Assembly: GCF_013111185.1 (NCBI RefSeq)
Contig: NZ_WVRE01000003.1
Location: 248,001 to 312,000, forward strand
Direction of reading: 5' to 3'
DNA: 64,000 nt
Source of the DNA: Ruegeria sp. HKCCD7303
Lineage (GTDB): Bacteria; Pseudomonadota; Alphaproteobacteria; Rhodobacterales; Rhodobacteraceae
Position numbers and translations under genes: made by a program. Positions within the stretch are counted from its first letter, which is position 1. Each line of letters opens with the position of its first letter. The notes beneath the pieces are model-generated. The model saw nothing but the letters and a program-made list of their open reading frames with translations, made no database searches and was not told the origin of the DNA. Shown in pieces: positions 55,435-64,000 of the stretch.

Positions 55435-56030
55435 TATTGCCCCCTACAAAACAGGCGTAACTGGAATTTGATTCTTAAAAAATGGAACGAGTAAAAAACG
55501 TTAACTAATCAATAAATTATAGTCCTTTTATTATAACTCGAATCTTGAATGCCTACAACCTGATGGCGCAAGCCCACACTGGGATTCATAGAACTTTCGT
55601 TTAGGATTTTGCGGTCTCTTTTGTGTAACCGGCGGAAACAATTGTGTTTATTTTTTGTCAGTATCTCCGTCTAGAACTTTTGCCCCGGCTATGTGCTGGC
55701 TGAGATTGTTTTTGTAAAAAATACAATAAAAACAATAAAATAAACTTGTCAGAACTTTTCACTAGCTAGGCGCGAATCGGGGTCGCTGCAAACATGGGCG
55801 GGCTTCAATTTCAGAAGTGACTATCCCTGACGTGATCGCCCTCAGCGTATTTTTGCTTTGATTTGGAGGGTCACGTTTTCGGCTTGGCCGGGAAAGGAGG
55901 TGGCCCAGAGTAAGAAAACGAATACCGCATTCAGCGTCTTTTTCGCTGTGTGTGCTTTTTTGTTTCAACCGCGCCTGATACCGCTTTGTAGATGAATGGC
56001 GGTCTGGCGTTCCAGAAATGGGAATTTGTC
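55435..56030. promoter_or_regulatory. AT-rich control region of the secretion locus
   Basis: This 596-base divergent gap is far more AT-rich than its neighbours and contains A-tract repeats (ACAATAAAAACAATAAAA at 55723-55740). It must hold the promoters of the LuxR gene and of the acidic-protein operon. Bent A-tract DNA is typical of biofilm and secretion promoters bound by nucleoid proteins. I cannot assign exact promoter elements. Confidence 0.5.
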
Positions 56031-58337
56031 ATGAGACGTAATGTAAATAATACAAACGTAACGACCGTCGATGAAATTAACGTCGAAAATCTGGATGCAC
56101 CGGTCAATGTTGAGATCCCTGTAGAAGAAGCCTTTGTCGAGGCCGATCTGACAGCGCAACAACAGCAGCAAGACCAGAATGTCGACAACTCGAATGATCA
56201 AGGTCAGGGTCAAGACCAAGGTCAAGGCCAGGATCAAGGTCAGGGACAAGACCAAGGCCAGGATCAGGGTCAGGACCAAGGCCAAGGTCAGGATCAGGGT
56301 CAGGGACAAGACCAGTCTCAGTCGCTGGATGCCGGTGACGACAGCAACGACAACTCCAACAACAACGCCATCAATATCGATTTTGGTGGTGGCGAGTGGA
56401 TTCCGCGCGACGATGATCAAGTTGATCTGGATCTTGGGGATTCCGCGACAGTTGGCGATGTGATCACCGCAGGCCGTAATCTGAACTATGATCCCGGCGA
56501 TGACATGAATCTGGACATCTCAATGGATGGTGCGGGCACCGCGATGTCATCAGTTAACAACCAGGTTGCCAGCCTGAGCGATGACGACACGCTGGAGTCA
56601 GCGAGCGTTGCGAACAATTCAGGTTTCTACCAGAACGGCGACGCCAATGGCGGCACAGCCACGGCTGCAGAAGGTATCCGGGCGAATGCAGATGGCGGAA
56701 CATCGGGTGACGGTGGAACCACAGTAGGCGGTTCGGCAAACTCGTCAACGCTTGGCAGCCACGCGTGGGCCGCAGGTGGAGACACCGGCAGCGCCGATGC
56801 GGATTCGGCAGGCGGTGACGGTGGGTCTTCGGGTGACGCGTCCAACGCAAGTATGGGTATGGGTACATCCGATGCCAGCTCGACCGGCGATAGCTCGGGT
56901 GGCAATGGCGGAGATGCTGACGGCTCGGCCTCGTCGGACAACGACGGCAGCACAAGCGTAGACGGTGATGGAACCGGTGGCGCTGGTGGTAGCGCGGATT
57001 CGTTTGGTCTGGGTCTGGGTCTGGGTCTGTCCGGTGCAAGCTCTTCAGGTAACGCCGACGGTGGAGACAGCGATTCCGATTCCACCGGCACCGGTACCGG
57101 TACAGCGGATAACGCAACGGATGCGTCCGGAGCTGATGGTGGTGACGGCAGTGCTGCGACAGAAGGTTCAGCTTCGAACAGCAGCGACAGCGACACTGAA
57201 GCCAATGACGCCTCGGCAGGCGACAACACGGCGGATGGCACTGCAGACAGTGGTGCGGACAGTTCTGCTGATGGTGACGGCGGTGATGGCACAGGCGGTG
57301 ACGGAACCGGCGGTGATGGCACTGGTGGTGACGGAACCGGTGGTGACGGAACCGGCGGTGATGGCGAAGGTGGCTTTGCCGCGATGCTTGAAGCTGCGAT
57401 CATGGAGTTGCAGGAACAGCTGGGCATGATTGATGCCGAACCTGGCGAAGGCGGTGACGGAACCGGCGGCGACGGAACCGGAGGAGACGGCTCTGGTGGT
57501 GACGGAACGGCTGGCGATGGCTCGGGCGGCGATGGTTCGGGTGGCACTGCAGATGCAGATTCCGACGCCCAGGGTGTTGGCGATCAATCGGCAAGTGGTC
57601 CGGATATTGATCAAAGCCCAGGCGATGTGAACGGTTCAGCCAGCAATTCGCAAGCAACGGATGGCAGCGGCGGTGACGGCGGTTCAAATGCGGCTGACGG
57701 CGCGGCCGATGCGATGGGTTCCGGAACATCAGCTACAGATGGTGACGGCGGTGCAGGTGGCAGCACCACTCCGACGTCTACTTCCAGCGGCAACGGAGCT
57801 GGATCTGCCGATGCAGCCAATACTGCAGGCGGCGGCGGTGCAGCGGATGTCTTCGGAGACGCGGACACAAACGGTGCGGCGGACAGCTTGGCCGAAGCGA
57901 TTGCCGGTTACGGTGGCGCGGGTAGTTCCGACAACGACTCGACCTCGACCGGATCCGGTGACGCAATGGGTTCGGCTGATTCAGGGAATGCTGGTGCCGG
58001 TGGCGCGTCTGCTGCAAACGGCGGAACCAGCGGAGCCTCGATGGGCAGCGCAACCTCGGGTGACACCATGGGTGGCACCATTACGGGCGGCAGCGCAGCC
58101 GGAGCCTATTCGGGTGACGGTGGCGCAGGCGGCTCGGGCGGCAACTGGGGCGCAAACAATGGTGGCGATGGCATCGTGACCGGCGAATCCTACGCCTCGG
58201 CTGCGGCGGTTGTCGACACCTCGGCCTTCAACCAGTCGATCGTCATGGGTGCCAATGTACTTGGCAACTCGGTTGATACGACCATGGTTGGCGGTTCGAT
58301 GACGTCCTCGTACGCAAGCGACGACACCGACACCTAA
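56031..58337 (+). CDS. Very acidic Gly/Asp/Ser-rich repeat protein, candidate type I secretion substrate
   Basis: The 768-residue protein has no Cys and no Lys, only five Arg and one His that I can find, so it is extremely acidic. After an N-terminal 45-residue region it has a Gln/Asp/Gly tract (GQDQ repeats, DNA 56198-56313), a middle of GG-D/S/T-rich low complexity, two arrays of the hexapeptide GGDGTG (57284-57366 and 57448-57545) flanking one predicted helix (FAAMLEAAIMELQEQLGMID), and a C-terminal 40 residues with NQSIVMGANVLGNSVDTTMV. I start at the ATG at 56031, 7 bases after GGGAA. It is followed by a repeat protein, ABC exporter and adaptor. Confidence 0.85.
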   Translation: MRRNVNNTNVTTVDEINVENLDAPVNVEIPVEEAFVEADLTAQQQQQDQNVDNSNDQGQGQDQGQGQDQGQGQDQGQDQGQDQGQGQDQGQGQDQSQSLDAGDDSNDNSNNNAINIDFGGGEWIPRDDDQVDLDLGDSATVGDVITAGRNLNYDPGDDMNLDISMDGAGTAMSSVNNQVASLSDDDTLESASVANNSGFYQNGDANGGTATAAEGIRANADGGTSGDGGTTVGGSANSSTLGSHAWAAGGDTGSADADSAGGDGGSSGDASNASMGMGTSDASSTGDSSGGNGGDADGSASSDNDGSTSVDGDGTGGAGGSADSFGLGLGLGLSGASSSGNADGGDSDSDSTGTGTGTADNATDASGADGGDGSAATEGSASNSSDSDTEANDASAGDNTADGTADSGADSSADGDGGDGTGGDGTGGDGTGGDGTGGDGTGGDGEGGFAAMLEAAIMELQEQLGMIDAEPGEGGDGTGGDGTGGDGSGGDGTAGDGSGGDGSGGTADADSDAQGVGDQSASGPDIDQSPGDVNGSASNSQATDGSGGDGGSNAADGAADAMGSGTSATDGDGGAGGSTTPTSTSSGNGAGSADAANTAGGGGAADVFGDADTNGAADSLAEAIAGYGGAGSSDNDSTSTGSGDAMGSADSGNAGAGGASAANGGTSGASMGSATSGDTMGGTITGGSAAGAYSGDGGAGGSGGNWGANNGGDGIVTGESYASAAAVVDTSAFNQSIVMGANVLGNSVDTTMVGGSMTSSYASDDTDT
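56198..56313 (+). repeat. In-frame Gln-Asp-Gly repeat tract
   Basis: About 116 bases consist of imperfect 12- and 18-base repeats built from CAAGGTCAGG and CAAGACCAAGG, encoding GQDQ units. The repeat is in frame within the acidic protein; slippage would change its length without a frameshift when whole units are lost or gained. Confidence 0.8.
57284..57366 (+). repeat. First GGDGTG hexapeptide array
   Basis: Repeats of GGTGACGGAACC and GGTGATGGCACT-type 18-base units encode GGDGTG about five times. A second array (57448-57545) encodes further GGDGTG and GGDGSG units. They flank the only predicted helical segment of the protein. Confidence 0.8.
57448..57545 (+). repeat. Second GGDG(T/S)G hexapeptide array
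   Basis: About 98 bases of 18-base units encode GGDGTG, GGDGSG, GDGTAG and similar. Unlike nonapeptide RTX repeats (GGxGxDxux) the spacing is six, so calcium binding of the RTX type is not assured. Confidence 0.75.
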
Positions 58338-58349
58338 GTCACAAAAGCG

Positions 58350-58381
58350 GGGCCCGCATTTCCGGGCCCTGTATGTCTTTT
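58350..58381 (+). terminator. Hairpin between the acidic-protein and repeat-protein genes
   Basis: GGGCCCG (58350-58356) pairs perfectly with CGGGCCC (58363-58369) around a six-base loop, followed by TGTATGTCTTTT. It lies 12 bases past the stop and would reduce transcription of the downstream export genes relative to the acidic protein, as in many substrate-transporter operons. Confidence 0.6.
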
Positions 58382-58470
58382 GAAACCTGCCGAGGCCGTT
58401 CATCGCGGCCTCGGCCCAACTGAACCCAAAGCGGAAATTTTGGCCGGTGCGGGTGTAAAGGAAAACCGAC

Positions 58471-60426
58471 ATGGCCCTTGACAGTATTTCCGAGACGATA
58501 GCGCATTTTGTTGGAACATTTGAGCTTACGATCGAACAGTCCCGGTTGCGGGATCAGTACGAGGAATTCACAGCGCTGAGGCGCAAAGCCGAAGTCGAAG
58601 GGCTGGACGATCCGGCCTCGATCCATATCAAGGCAGACTTGGATATTCCGGCAGGCGAGTACAAAGCTCTGCCCTACAGTTTTCAACCCTCTGAACCCGA
58701 AATGCCGCTGCCGGCTGCACCTCTTGGGCCGGTGTCAGAGGCGGTGATTGTTTTGGACGGTCCCGGAGAGCCTGTGCGTTATGTGCCGGAAAACGAAATA
58801 AGCGATACAGGCCCGTCTTCCTTTGTCCAACTGATCATTCTGCAACCGGAAACCGTGCCGCTGGGATCGGCCGTGACCGTTACCGTGCAGACGGTTTACA
58901 TGCGCGACAATGACGTTGTGGGCGACGGAGATTTTCGAGACCCCGAAGCGCTAATGGTGCAGGGCGAGCAGATGCTAGACATGGCTCTGTCGCTTCACGC
59001 CATTGCCGCGCCATCATTTTCACTCGCGGACTACCAATCGACCGAAATGCTCGCGGCACTCGCCGATCAGATGGCGAACCCGATGATCTCGGACATTGAA
59101 GGCGTAACGGTGCATCAATTCCACGGCGACGATGCGATGGGTGTGATCGTCAACGGCGAATACGTCACGGACGCTCCGGAATGGAAAGATCTGCTTCCCG
59201 AATATCATCAGCCCGATGACACGGAAAACACGGCTGAACTGCCGTATCCTGAAGAATGGGATCAGTCAAAGGACCCGGAATTTGATGACGGGCACCTTGT
59301 TGTGACCGGTGGCAACGTTGCGATCAATGCAATGGCGGCCACTGTGGCTTGGGTGGATGCCCCAATCATCGCGGTCGGAGGGCTGGCGGTTAGCCTGACG
59401 GCCATTAGTCAGGTCGCAGTTGTTTCCGACTGGGATCAAGGTGAGCCGGGAACGGGCAGTGGCACAAACATCGTGCAGACCTCGCAAATCGAGGTCGAAT
59501 CCAAAACGGCACCTTGGCTGGGTGCATCATCTGGCGCTGCGGCTGCGGCACCGATTGTTATCGTGGACCATGTTCAGGGTGATCTGGTCGTCGCGAATTT
59601 CATCAAGCAGGATATCGATGCCACGGATATCGACCAAATCGAGACCGAAATTTCTGCTTCGTCAACCATGTATGCGCTGGGCGACAACGAGATGTACAAC
59701 GTCTCGGACCTTATTCAGCTGGGCAATTATTATGATGTGATCATCATCGACGGAAACATGATCTCTGTGGACGTTGTAAACCAGACACTCGTGTTGGTTG
59801 ACGACGATGTCATTAGCGGCGGCATGGACCCGGCAATGGACGAAGACGAAGCGGGTGGCGACGAAAACCTCGTGATGAACGAAGCCTCTGTCAAAACGGT
59901 AGGGGATGACACCTATCAGGACATGTCCCAAGAAATGTCGGACACTATGGCGCTGGCTGATGACGACATAGCCGCGCTTGAGGATGCCTTGATGAATAAT
60001 CCTGATTTCGCCGGGATGGAGCAAATACGCGTTCTCAAGATCGACGGCGATTTGGTGCAGGTCAATGTCGTGGAACAGACAACCGTGGTGCAGGATCAGG
60101 ACGACATAGAGCTATCCGGCCCCGATGCATCCCAGACAGAAGTGGTTGCTGGCAGCAACGCCCTGTTGAACAGCGCAAGCGTGACCAAGATGGGTGTGGA
60201 TTCGACAATCATGGCCGCAAACGGAGCGTACTCGGATCTGCTTCTGCATCAGGCCAGTCTGCTCGACATGCCCACCAATGAAGACATAACGGCAATGACC
60301 AATGAAGCCATCGCCGCAATCATGAGCGATATGAGTGTCGCGAAGCCTGATGCAGCGTTGGCTTTGACCGCTCCAACAACTGATACCACGACCAACGACG
60401 ATGGCCTGCAAACCGTGCTGGCTTGA
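58471..60426 (+). CDS. Beta-repeat protein of type I secretion locus
   Basis: The 651-residue acidic protein has a helical N-terminus, then repeated strand units. A motif (V/I)(Q/D)G(D/N)(L/M)(V/I)-x-(V/A)(N/D)(V/F)-x2-Q occurs at 368-381, 426-439 and 524-537. A second, G-x-N-(x)-L-x-N-x-A-like, occurs at about 281-290, 464-472 and 561-570, each followed by a V-G-D-type turn. The LGDNEMYNVSDLIQLGNYYDV segment (403-423) is also seen in roseobacter proteins found beside type I exporters. I cannot find a signal peptide. Ribosome site GTAAAGGA lies about 11 bases upstream of the ATG. It may be a secreted partner of the acidic protein. Confidence 0.75.
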   Translation: MALDSISETIAHFVGTFELTIEQSRLRDQYEEFTALRRKAEVEGLDDPASIHIKADLDIPAGEYKALPYSFQPSEPEMPLPAAPLGPVSEAVIVLDGPGEPVRYVPENEISDTGPSSFVQLIILQPETVPLGSAVTVTVQTVYMRDNDVVGDGDFRDPEALMVQGEQMLDMALSLHAIAAPSFSLADYQSTEMLAALADQMANPMISDIEGVTVHQFHGDDAMGVIVNGEYVTDAPEWKDLLPEYHQPDDTENTAELPYPEEWDQSKDPEFDDGHLVVTGGNVAINAMAATVAWVDAPIIAVGGLAVSLTAISQVAVVSDWDQGEPGTGSGTNIVQTSQIEVESKTAPWLGASSGAAAAAPIVIVDHVQGDLVVANFIKQDIDATDIDQIETEISASSTMYALGDNEMYNVSDLIQLGNYYDVIIIDGNMISVDVVNQTLVLVDDDVISGGMDPAMDEDEAGGDENLVMNEASVKTVGDDTYQDMSQEMSDTMALADDDIAALEDALMNNPDFAGMEQIRVLKIDGDLVQVNVVEQTTVVQDQDDIELSGPDASQTEVVAGSNALLNSASVTKMGVDSTIMAANGAYSDLLLHQASLLDMPTNEDITAMTNEAIAAIMSDMSVAKPDAALALTAPTTDTTTNDDGLQTVLA

Positions 60427-60464
60427 TTTTTTCGTTTTTTACCGAGTGACCAGAAGGTTAGTAG

Positions 60465-62687
60465 ATGTCGATCGTATTTACGTCGCACCGCCCGTACTTA
60501 TCCAGCCCCTTGGACAGGCAGGGCGGAGGAAGGCCGCAAAGCCAAAATCTTGGTGAGAAGGTGAAAGCCACGCCCGCAGGGCCCAAAATTGCGCCGCGTC
60601 TGCATCTGACAAAGCAAATGCGCGTGTCGGACCCGAAAGCAAAACAGTCAGTGAAACCTGAGAAACTGAAGCAATCCGAAGATCACGACCACTCACGCGA
60701 ACAACTGCGCGCTGATCCTCCCCATCAGTGTGCAAAGCCGCAACCCGCGCATGACAAAGACCCGACGGGTGGCGGCAATGGGGTGGCCGATGCTGATGGC
60801 CCTGGTCAGGTAACCGCCGAGGAAACGACTGCGCGCAAGACCCCCTCTGCGCGCGCGGCCGGCGAAAACCGCATGGGCACCACGATCGAGGCCAAGGCAA
60901 ACCAACCTCTGCCGCAAAATCAGACTGGTGGCGGAGACGGCAAAGGGCCACCCCAAGCCTTTCACAAGCGCACCCCGCCCGAGGACTTTCAGCGCACCCT
61001 GCGGGTGTCGATCCGCGCGATCTGGCGCAACCTAGCTTTTGTGCTGGTTCTGACTTGCGCCACGAACATTTTGATCCTGGCGATCCCGATATACCTGTTT
61101 CAGATCAGTGACCGCGTTCTGACCAGCCGGTCTCTGGATACATTGATCATGCTGACCGCAATTGTTGCGGGCGCGGTGATCTTTCAGTCAGCCTTCGACG
61201 CGGTACGCCGTTTCATGCTGATGCGCACCGGGGTCGAAGTGGCAGCCCGTTTGGGCGCGCCGGTTCTCAGCGCGGCGGCCCATGCGTCGCTGCATGGCAA
61301 CGGGCGCGAATACCAGACGTTAGGCGATTTGCAGCAACTACGTGGCTTTCTGGTTTCGGGCACTCTTATCTCGTTCCTGGACGTCCCCTTCGCGCCCTTG
61401 TTCATCCTGATGATTTTCCTGGTGCATCCGCAGTTGGGCATGATCGTTGTCGTAACCGCGCTGCTCTTGATGACGATTGCCCTGATCAACCAGAAAATGA
61501 CGGCCAAACCCTTTGCCGAAGCCAACAAGGCGCAGTCGCTGGCGAACCAGCATCTGGATTCGATGTCACGCAACAGCCAGATCATCAACGCGCTGGCCAT
61601 GATCCCCGAAGCTGTGCGGATCTGGGGCAGGGACACCGCTCAGTCTTTGACTTGGCAGGTGCGCGCTCAGGACCGCAACGTGATCTTCGCAGCGGTTTCA
61701 CGCGCTGTCAGGCTGCTAACCCAAATCGGTATTCTGGGGTGGGGTGCCTATCTGGCGTTGCAAGGAGAGATCACCGGCGGGATGGTGATTGCCGCTTCGA
61801 TCATTGCGGGGCGCGCCTTTGCGCCCATCGAAGGCTCGATCGAGGGTTGGAACAGCTATCTGCTGACACGCGGCGCATATGGGCGGATCAAGGCTTTGCT
61901 GTCGACCTCTGCCCTGCAATACGAAAAGCTGCGCCTGCCGCGTCCCGAAGGCCGCTTGGATGTTGAACGCTTGCTGTATGTGCCCGGTGGGACCAAACGG
62001 GTGGTTTTGAACGGGATCACATTCTCGCTGACACCCGGAGAAACGTTGGCCATTATCGGCAATTCCGGTGCGGGGAAGACGACGCTGGGGAAAACACTGG
62101 TCGGGTCTATCCTGCCCACTTCGGGCAGTGTGCGGCTGGACCTGATGGATATTCGCAACTGGGATCCGCGCCAGTTTGGGGAAAGCATCGGCTACCTTCC
62201 GCAGGATGTCCAACTGTTCCCCGGCACGATCAAGGACAACATTGGTCGGATGCGGGCAGATGCGACCGACGAACAGATCCACGATGCTGCCGTTTTAGCC
62301 GATGTTCACAACATGATCGCGACCCTGCCGCAAGGGTATGAGACGGTGGTGGCCGCAGATGGCGCGCCTTTGTCTGGTGGGCAAAAGCAACGTATAGCGC
62401 TGGCGCGGGCGTTCTTCGGCAACCCGAGAATGGTTGTGCTGGATGAGCCAAACTCGAACCTCGATGTTGCCGGTGACAAAGCGCTGGCCCGGGCGATTGA
62501 GCAGGCGCGCGAAAGCAAGATCACCGTAGTTGTCATCACGCAGAAACCGACGCTGTTGAACGTAGTCGACAAGATCATGTTGCTGACCGATGGGCGCGTG
62601 GCCTTGTTCGGTCAACGCGATCAGGTTCTGCAACAAATCAACGCGCCGCGCAAACAAACCCGAATTGAAGGCCAGCAGGGGGGCTGA
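60465..62687 (+). CDS. Type I secretion ABC transporter, permease and ATPase fused, with long N-terminal extension
   Basis: The 740-residue protein is a PrtD-type exporter: six membrane helices (about 195-440, starting LAFVLVLTCATNILILAIPIYL) and an ATPase with Walker A GNSGAGKTT (from residue 532), signature LSGGQKQRIALARA and MVVLDEPNSNLD. About 185 residues before the first helix are disordered, basic and His/Pro/Gln-rich, unlike classic PrtD, which starts near its first helix. It exports proteins in one step with the HlyD-type adaptor encoded next. AAGG precedes the ATG. Confidence 0.92.
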   Translation: MSIVFTSHRPYLSSPLDRQGGGRPQSQNLGEKVKATPAGPKIAPRLHLTKQMRVSDPKAKQSVKPEKLKQSEDHDHSREQLRADPPHQCAKPQPAHDKDPTGGGNGVADADGPGQVTAEETTARKTPSARAAGENRMGTTIEAKANQPLPQNQTGGGDGKGPPQAFHKRTPPEDFQRTLRVSIRAIWRNLAFVLVLTCATNILILAIPIYLFQISDRVLTSRSLDTLIMLTAIVAGAVIFQSAFDAVRRFMLMRTGVEVAARLGAPVLSAAAHASLHGNGREYQTLGDLQQLRGFLVSGTLISFLDVPFAPLFILMIFLVHPQLGMIVVVTALLLMTIALINQKMTAKPFAEANKAQSLANQHLDSMSRNSQIINALAMIPEAVRIWGRDTAQSLTWQVRAQDRNVIFAAVSRAVRLLTQIGILGWGAYLALQGEITGGMVIAASIIAGRAFAPIEGSIEGWNSYLLTRGAYGRIKALLSTSALQYEKLRLPRPEGRLDVERLLYVPGGTKRVVLNGITFSLTPGETLAIIGNSGAGKTTLGKTLVGSILPTSGSVRLDLMDIRNWDPRQFGESIGYLPQDVQLFPGTIKDNIGRMRADATDEQIHDAAVLADVHNMIATLPQGYETVVAADGAPLSGGQKQRIALARAFFGNPRMVVLDEPNSNLDVAGDKALARAIEQARESKITVVVITQKPTLLNVVDKIMLLTDGRVALFGQRDQVLQQINAPRKQTRIEGQQGG

Positions 62688-62689
62688 GC

Positions 62690-64000
62690 ATGAACGACCT
62701 CGTACCTGTGAAGAATTCTGCCGACGAACCTCAACTTTGGTATGCCGAGGTTCCGCGCTCGATCAACCGGCTGATTGCCATCGGACTGGTCATGCTGCTG
62801 GTGTGCTTTGGCGGTTTCGGGGTCTGGTCCTTCAGCGCCCCTCTGGCGGCTGCGGTGATTGCGCAGGGCAGTTTTGTTGCAACCGGTCGCAACAAGATCG
62901 TTCAACATCTCGAGGGCGGGATCATCGAAGAAATTAAAGTAGTCGAGGGGCAGTCGGTTCAGGCCGGGCAAGTGCTGATGACGTTGGACCAAACCTCGGC
63001 GCAGGCCAACGAGCGTGAACTGTTCATCCGCAAGATACGCCTGCAAGCCATGACCCAACGGTTGCTGGCGGAATATGGTGAACGCGAACGCCTTGTCTTT
63101 TCTACGGACCTTCTTGAAGCTTCCCAGGATGTCGAAGTCATGGCCATTCTGGACGGGCAAAGGCTCAGCTTTGATGTATCGCGCAAGACGCTTCTGAACG
63201 ATGTCGCCTTGCTTGAGAGGAACATGGAGGCGCTGAAGATCCGGTCAAGTGGGTTTGAGGCTCAGCTGGACAGCATGGTGCGGCGCGCCGAGATTTTGCA
63301 TGAGGAATATGAGGCCAAAAGCCAGCTTTACGAAAAAGGTCTCGTTCGCAAAGGAGAGCTCAACGCGATCCGACGCGTTCAGGCCGAAGCTGAAGGGCAA
63401 CAAGCACGGTTGCAGGCTGAGGCAGCCGAGATCAACCAGATGCTACTGAAATACGAAGAACAGATCACGCGCACCCGATCTGCTTATCGCGAGGCTGCGC
63501 TGGATGAACTGGGCGTGATCGAGGCCGATCTGGAAAGTGTGCGCGAAAAGTCTCGTCAAGCGCGCAACGTTCTAGAGCGAGCCGTAGTTCGGGCCCCTGT
63601 GACCGGTACGGTGGTGCGATTGCACTATCACACGCCGGGTGGTGTTATTGAAACCGGCGAACCCATTGCCGAAATTTTGCCCGCCGATGCGCCCCTGATC
63701 ATCGAGGCACAGATTCCCCGCACGGAAATCGACAGCGTAATAACCGGGCAGACTGCCTCGGTCCGTCTGATTGCTTTGAACCAACGCACGACTCCGGTGT
63801 TATATGGCGAGGTTTTCTATATTTCTGCTGACGCTTTGCCCGAACAGACCTCGGGCAGTCCGCAGGAAGTGTATCTGGCGCGCATTTCTCTGACACCGGA
63901 TGAGTTGCAACGGGTCAGTGGCTTTATTCCTACGCCTGGGATGCCGGCCGAAATTATGATCCAGACCGAAGAACGAACTTTTGCCGCTTATATCGCCAAG
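62690..64000 (+). CDS. HlyD-family type I secretion adaptor (cut by window end)
   Basis: The frame runs 437 codons from the ATG at 62690 to the right edge with no stop. It has an N-terminal membrane segment (about 24-50, RLIAIGLVMLLVCFGGFGVW), a biotinyl-lipoyl half around GSFVATGRNKIVQHLEGGII, a long coiled-coil region (about 100-290), the second half ERAVVRAPVTGTVVRLHYHT and a beta-barrel C-terminus. It joins the exporter to a TolC-like channel in the outer membrane. The start is 2 bases past the exporter stop, so the two are coupled. Confidence 0.93.
   Translation, partial: MNDLVPVKNSADEPQLWYAEVPRSINRLIAIGLVMLLVCFGGFGVWSFSAPLAAAVIAQGSFVATGRNKIVQHLEGGIIEEIKVVEGQSVQAGQVLMTLDQTSAQANERELFIRKIRLQAMTQRLLAEYGERERLVFSTDLLEASQDVEVMAILDGQRLSFDVSRKTLLNDVALLERNMEALKIRSSGFEAQLDSMVRRAEILHEEYEAKSQLYEKGLVRKGELNAIRRVQAEAEGQQARLQAEAAEINQMLLKYEEQITRTRSAYREAALDELGVIEADLESVREKSRQARNVLERAVVRAPVTGTVVRLHYHTPGGVIETGEPIAEILPADAPLIIEAQIPRTEIDSVITGQTASVRLIALNQRTTPVLYGEVFYISADALPEQTSGSPQEVYLARISLTPDELQRVSGFIPTPGMPAEIMIQTEERTFAAYIAK

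Noticed and set aside
56198..56313. Possible CRISPR or other DNA-level repeat array
   Set aside because: The repeats are contiguous, contain no unique spacers and stay in frame with a coding gene.
56627..57547. Antisense 306-codon Pro/Ser-rich frame opposite the acidic protein
   Set aside because: The proline repeats are the mirror of GGDGTG-coding DNA. There is no start signal, and the sense frame has a ribosome site and operon context.

Overview
The window reads as chromosome of a GC-rich alphaproteobacterium, most likely a marine member of the Rhodobacteraceae (Roseobacter group). The grounds are the conserved blocks clpP-clpX and NDUFA12-like/mlaD/DUF2155/aat/accC/accB, a GapR (DUF2312) protein, a ScfR/PccR-type regulator, a YeeE/YedE plus persulfide dioxygenase operon, and a nasTS-controlled nitrate assimilation cluster. 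The species cannot be named from the sequence alone.

Layout. 1-6.8 kb is housekeeping: a partial gene, clpP, clpX, a Rid-family gene, a complex I accessory subunit, mlaD, a DUF2155 protein, aat, accC and accB. 6.9-13.6 kb is regulatory: a PAS-LuxR regulator, a ScfR/PccR-type regulator, a stand-alone receiver, a small membrane protein and a CrbS-like symporter/histidine kinase (together resembling an acetate or short-chain fatty-acid switch), then a lone FliM/FliN-type protein. 13.6-15.8 kb is a sulfide/persulfide operon. 16-17.2 kb has small genes, gapR and tRNA-Leu(UAA). 17.3-33.5 kb is an accessory block: three metallo-beta-lactamase-fold enzymes, a methyltransferase, an RND pump with its TetR regulator, a cupin with its TetR regulator, a hydrolase-cyclase fusion, an alkylsulfatase, a potassium channel and LtrA. 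33.7-36.2 kb is a quinone/electrophile-type operon with a divergent HxlR regulator. 36.9-48.6 kb is nitrate assimilation: nasT, nasS, nrtA, nrtB, a fused nrtCD, nirB, nirD, nasA. 48.6-54 kb is degraded: IS30 and IS3 remnants with solitary envelope genes. 54.2-64 kb is a type I secretion locus: a LuxR regulator with a partner, a huge acidic Gly/Asp/Ser-rich protein, a repeat protein, an ABC exporter and a HlyD-type adaptor cut by the window end.

How the parts work together. In the nitrate cluster, NasS (nitrate sensor) and NasT (ANTAR RNA-binding antiterminator) probably control a leader before nrtA that I can fold by eye: two hexaloop hairpins with A at loop position 1 and G at position 4, the second mutually exclusive with a terminator ending in eight T. 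The ABC transporter imports nitrate, NasA makes nitrite, and NirBD reduces nitrite to ammonium. In the secretion locus, the acidic protein (no lysine, no cysteine) and the following repeat protein share short G-x-N-x-L-x-N-like motifs and lie directly upstream of the exporter and adaptor, so both are candidate substrates or surface-layer/matrix components. This is the least familiar system in the window.
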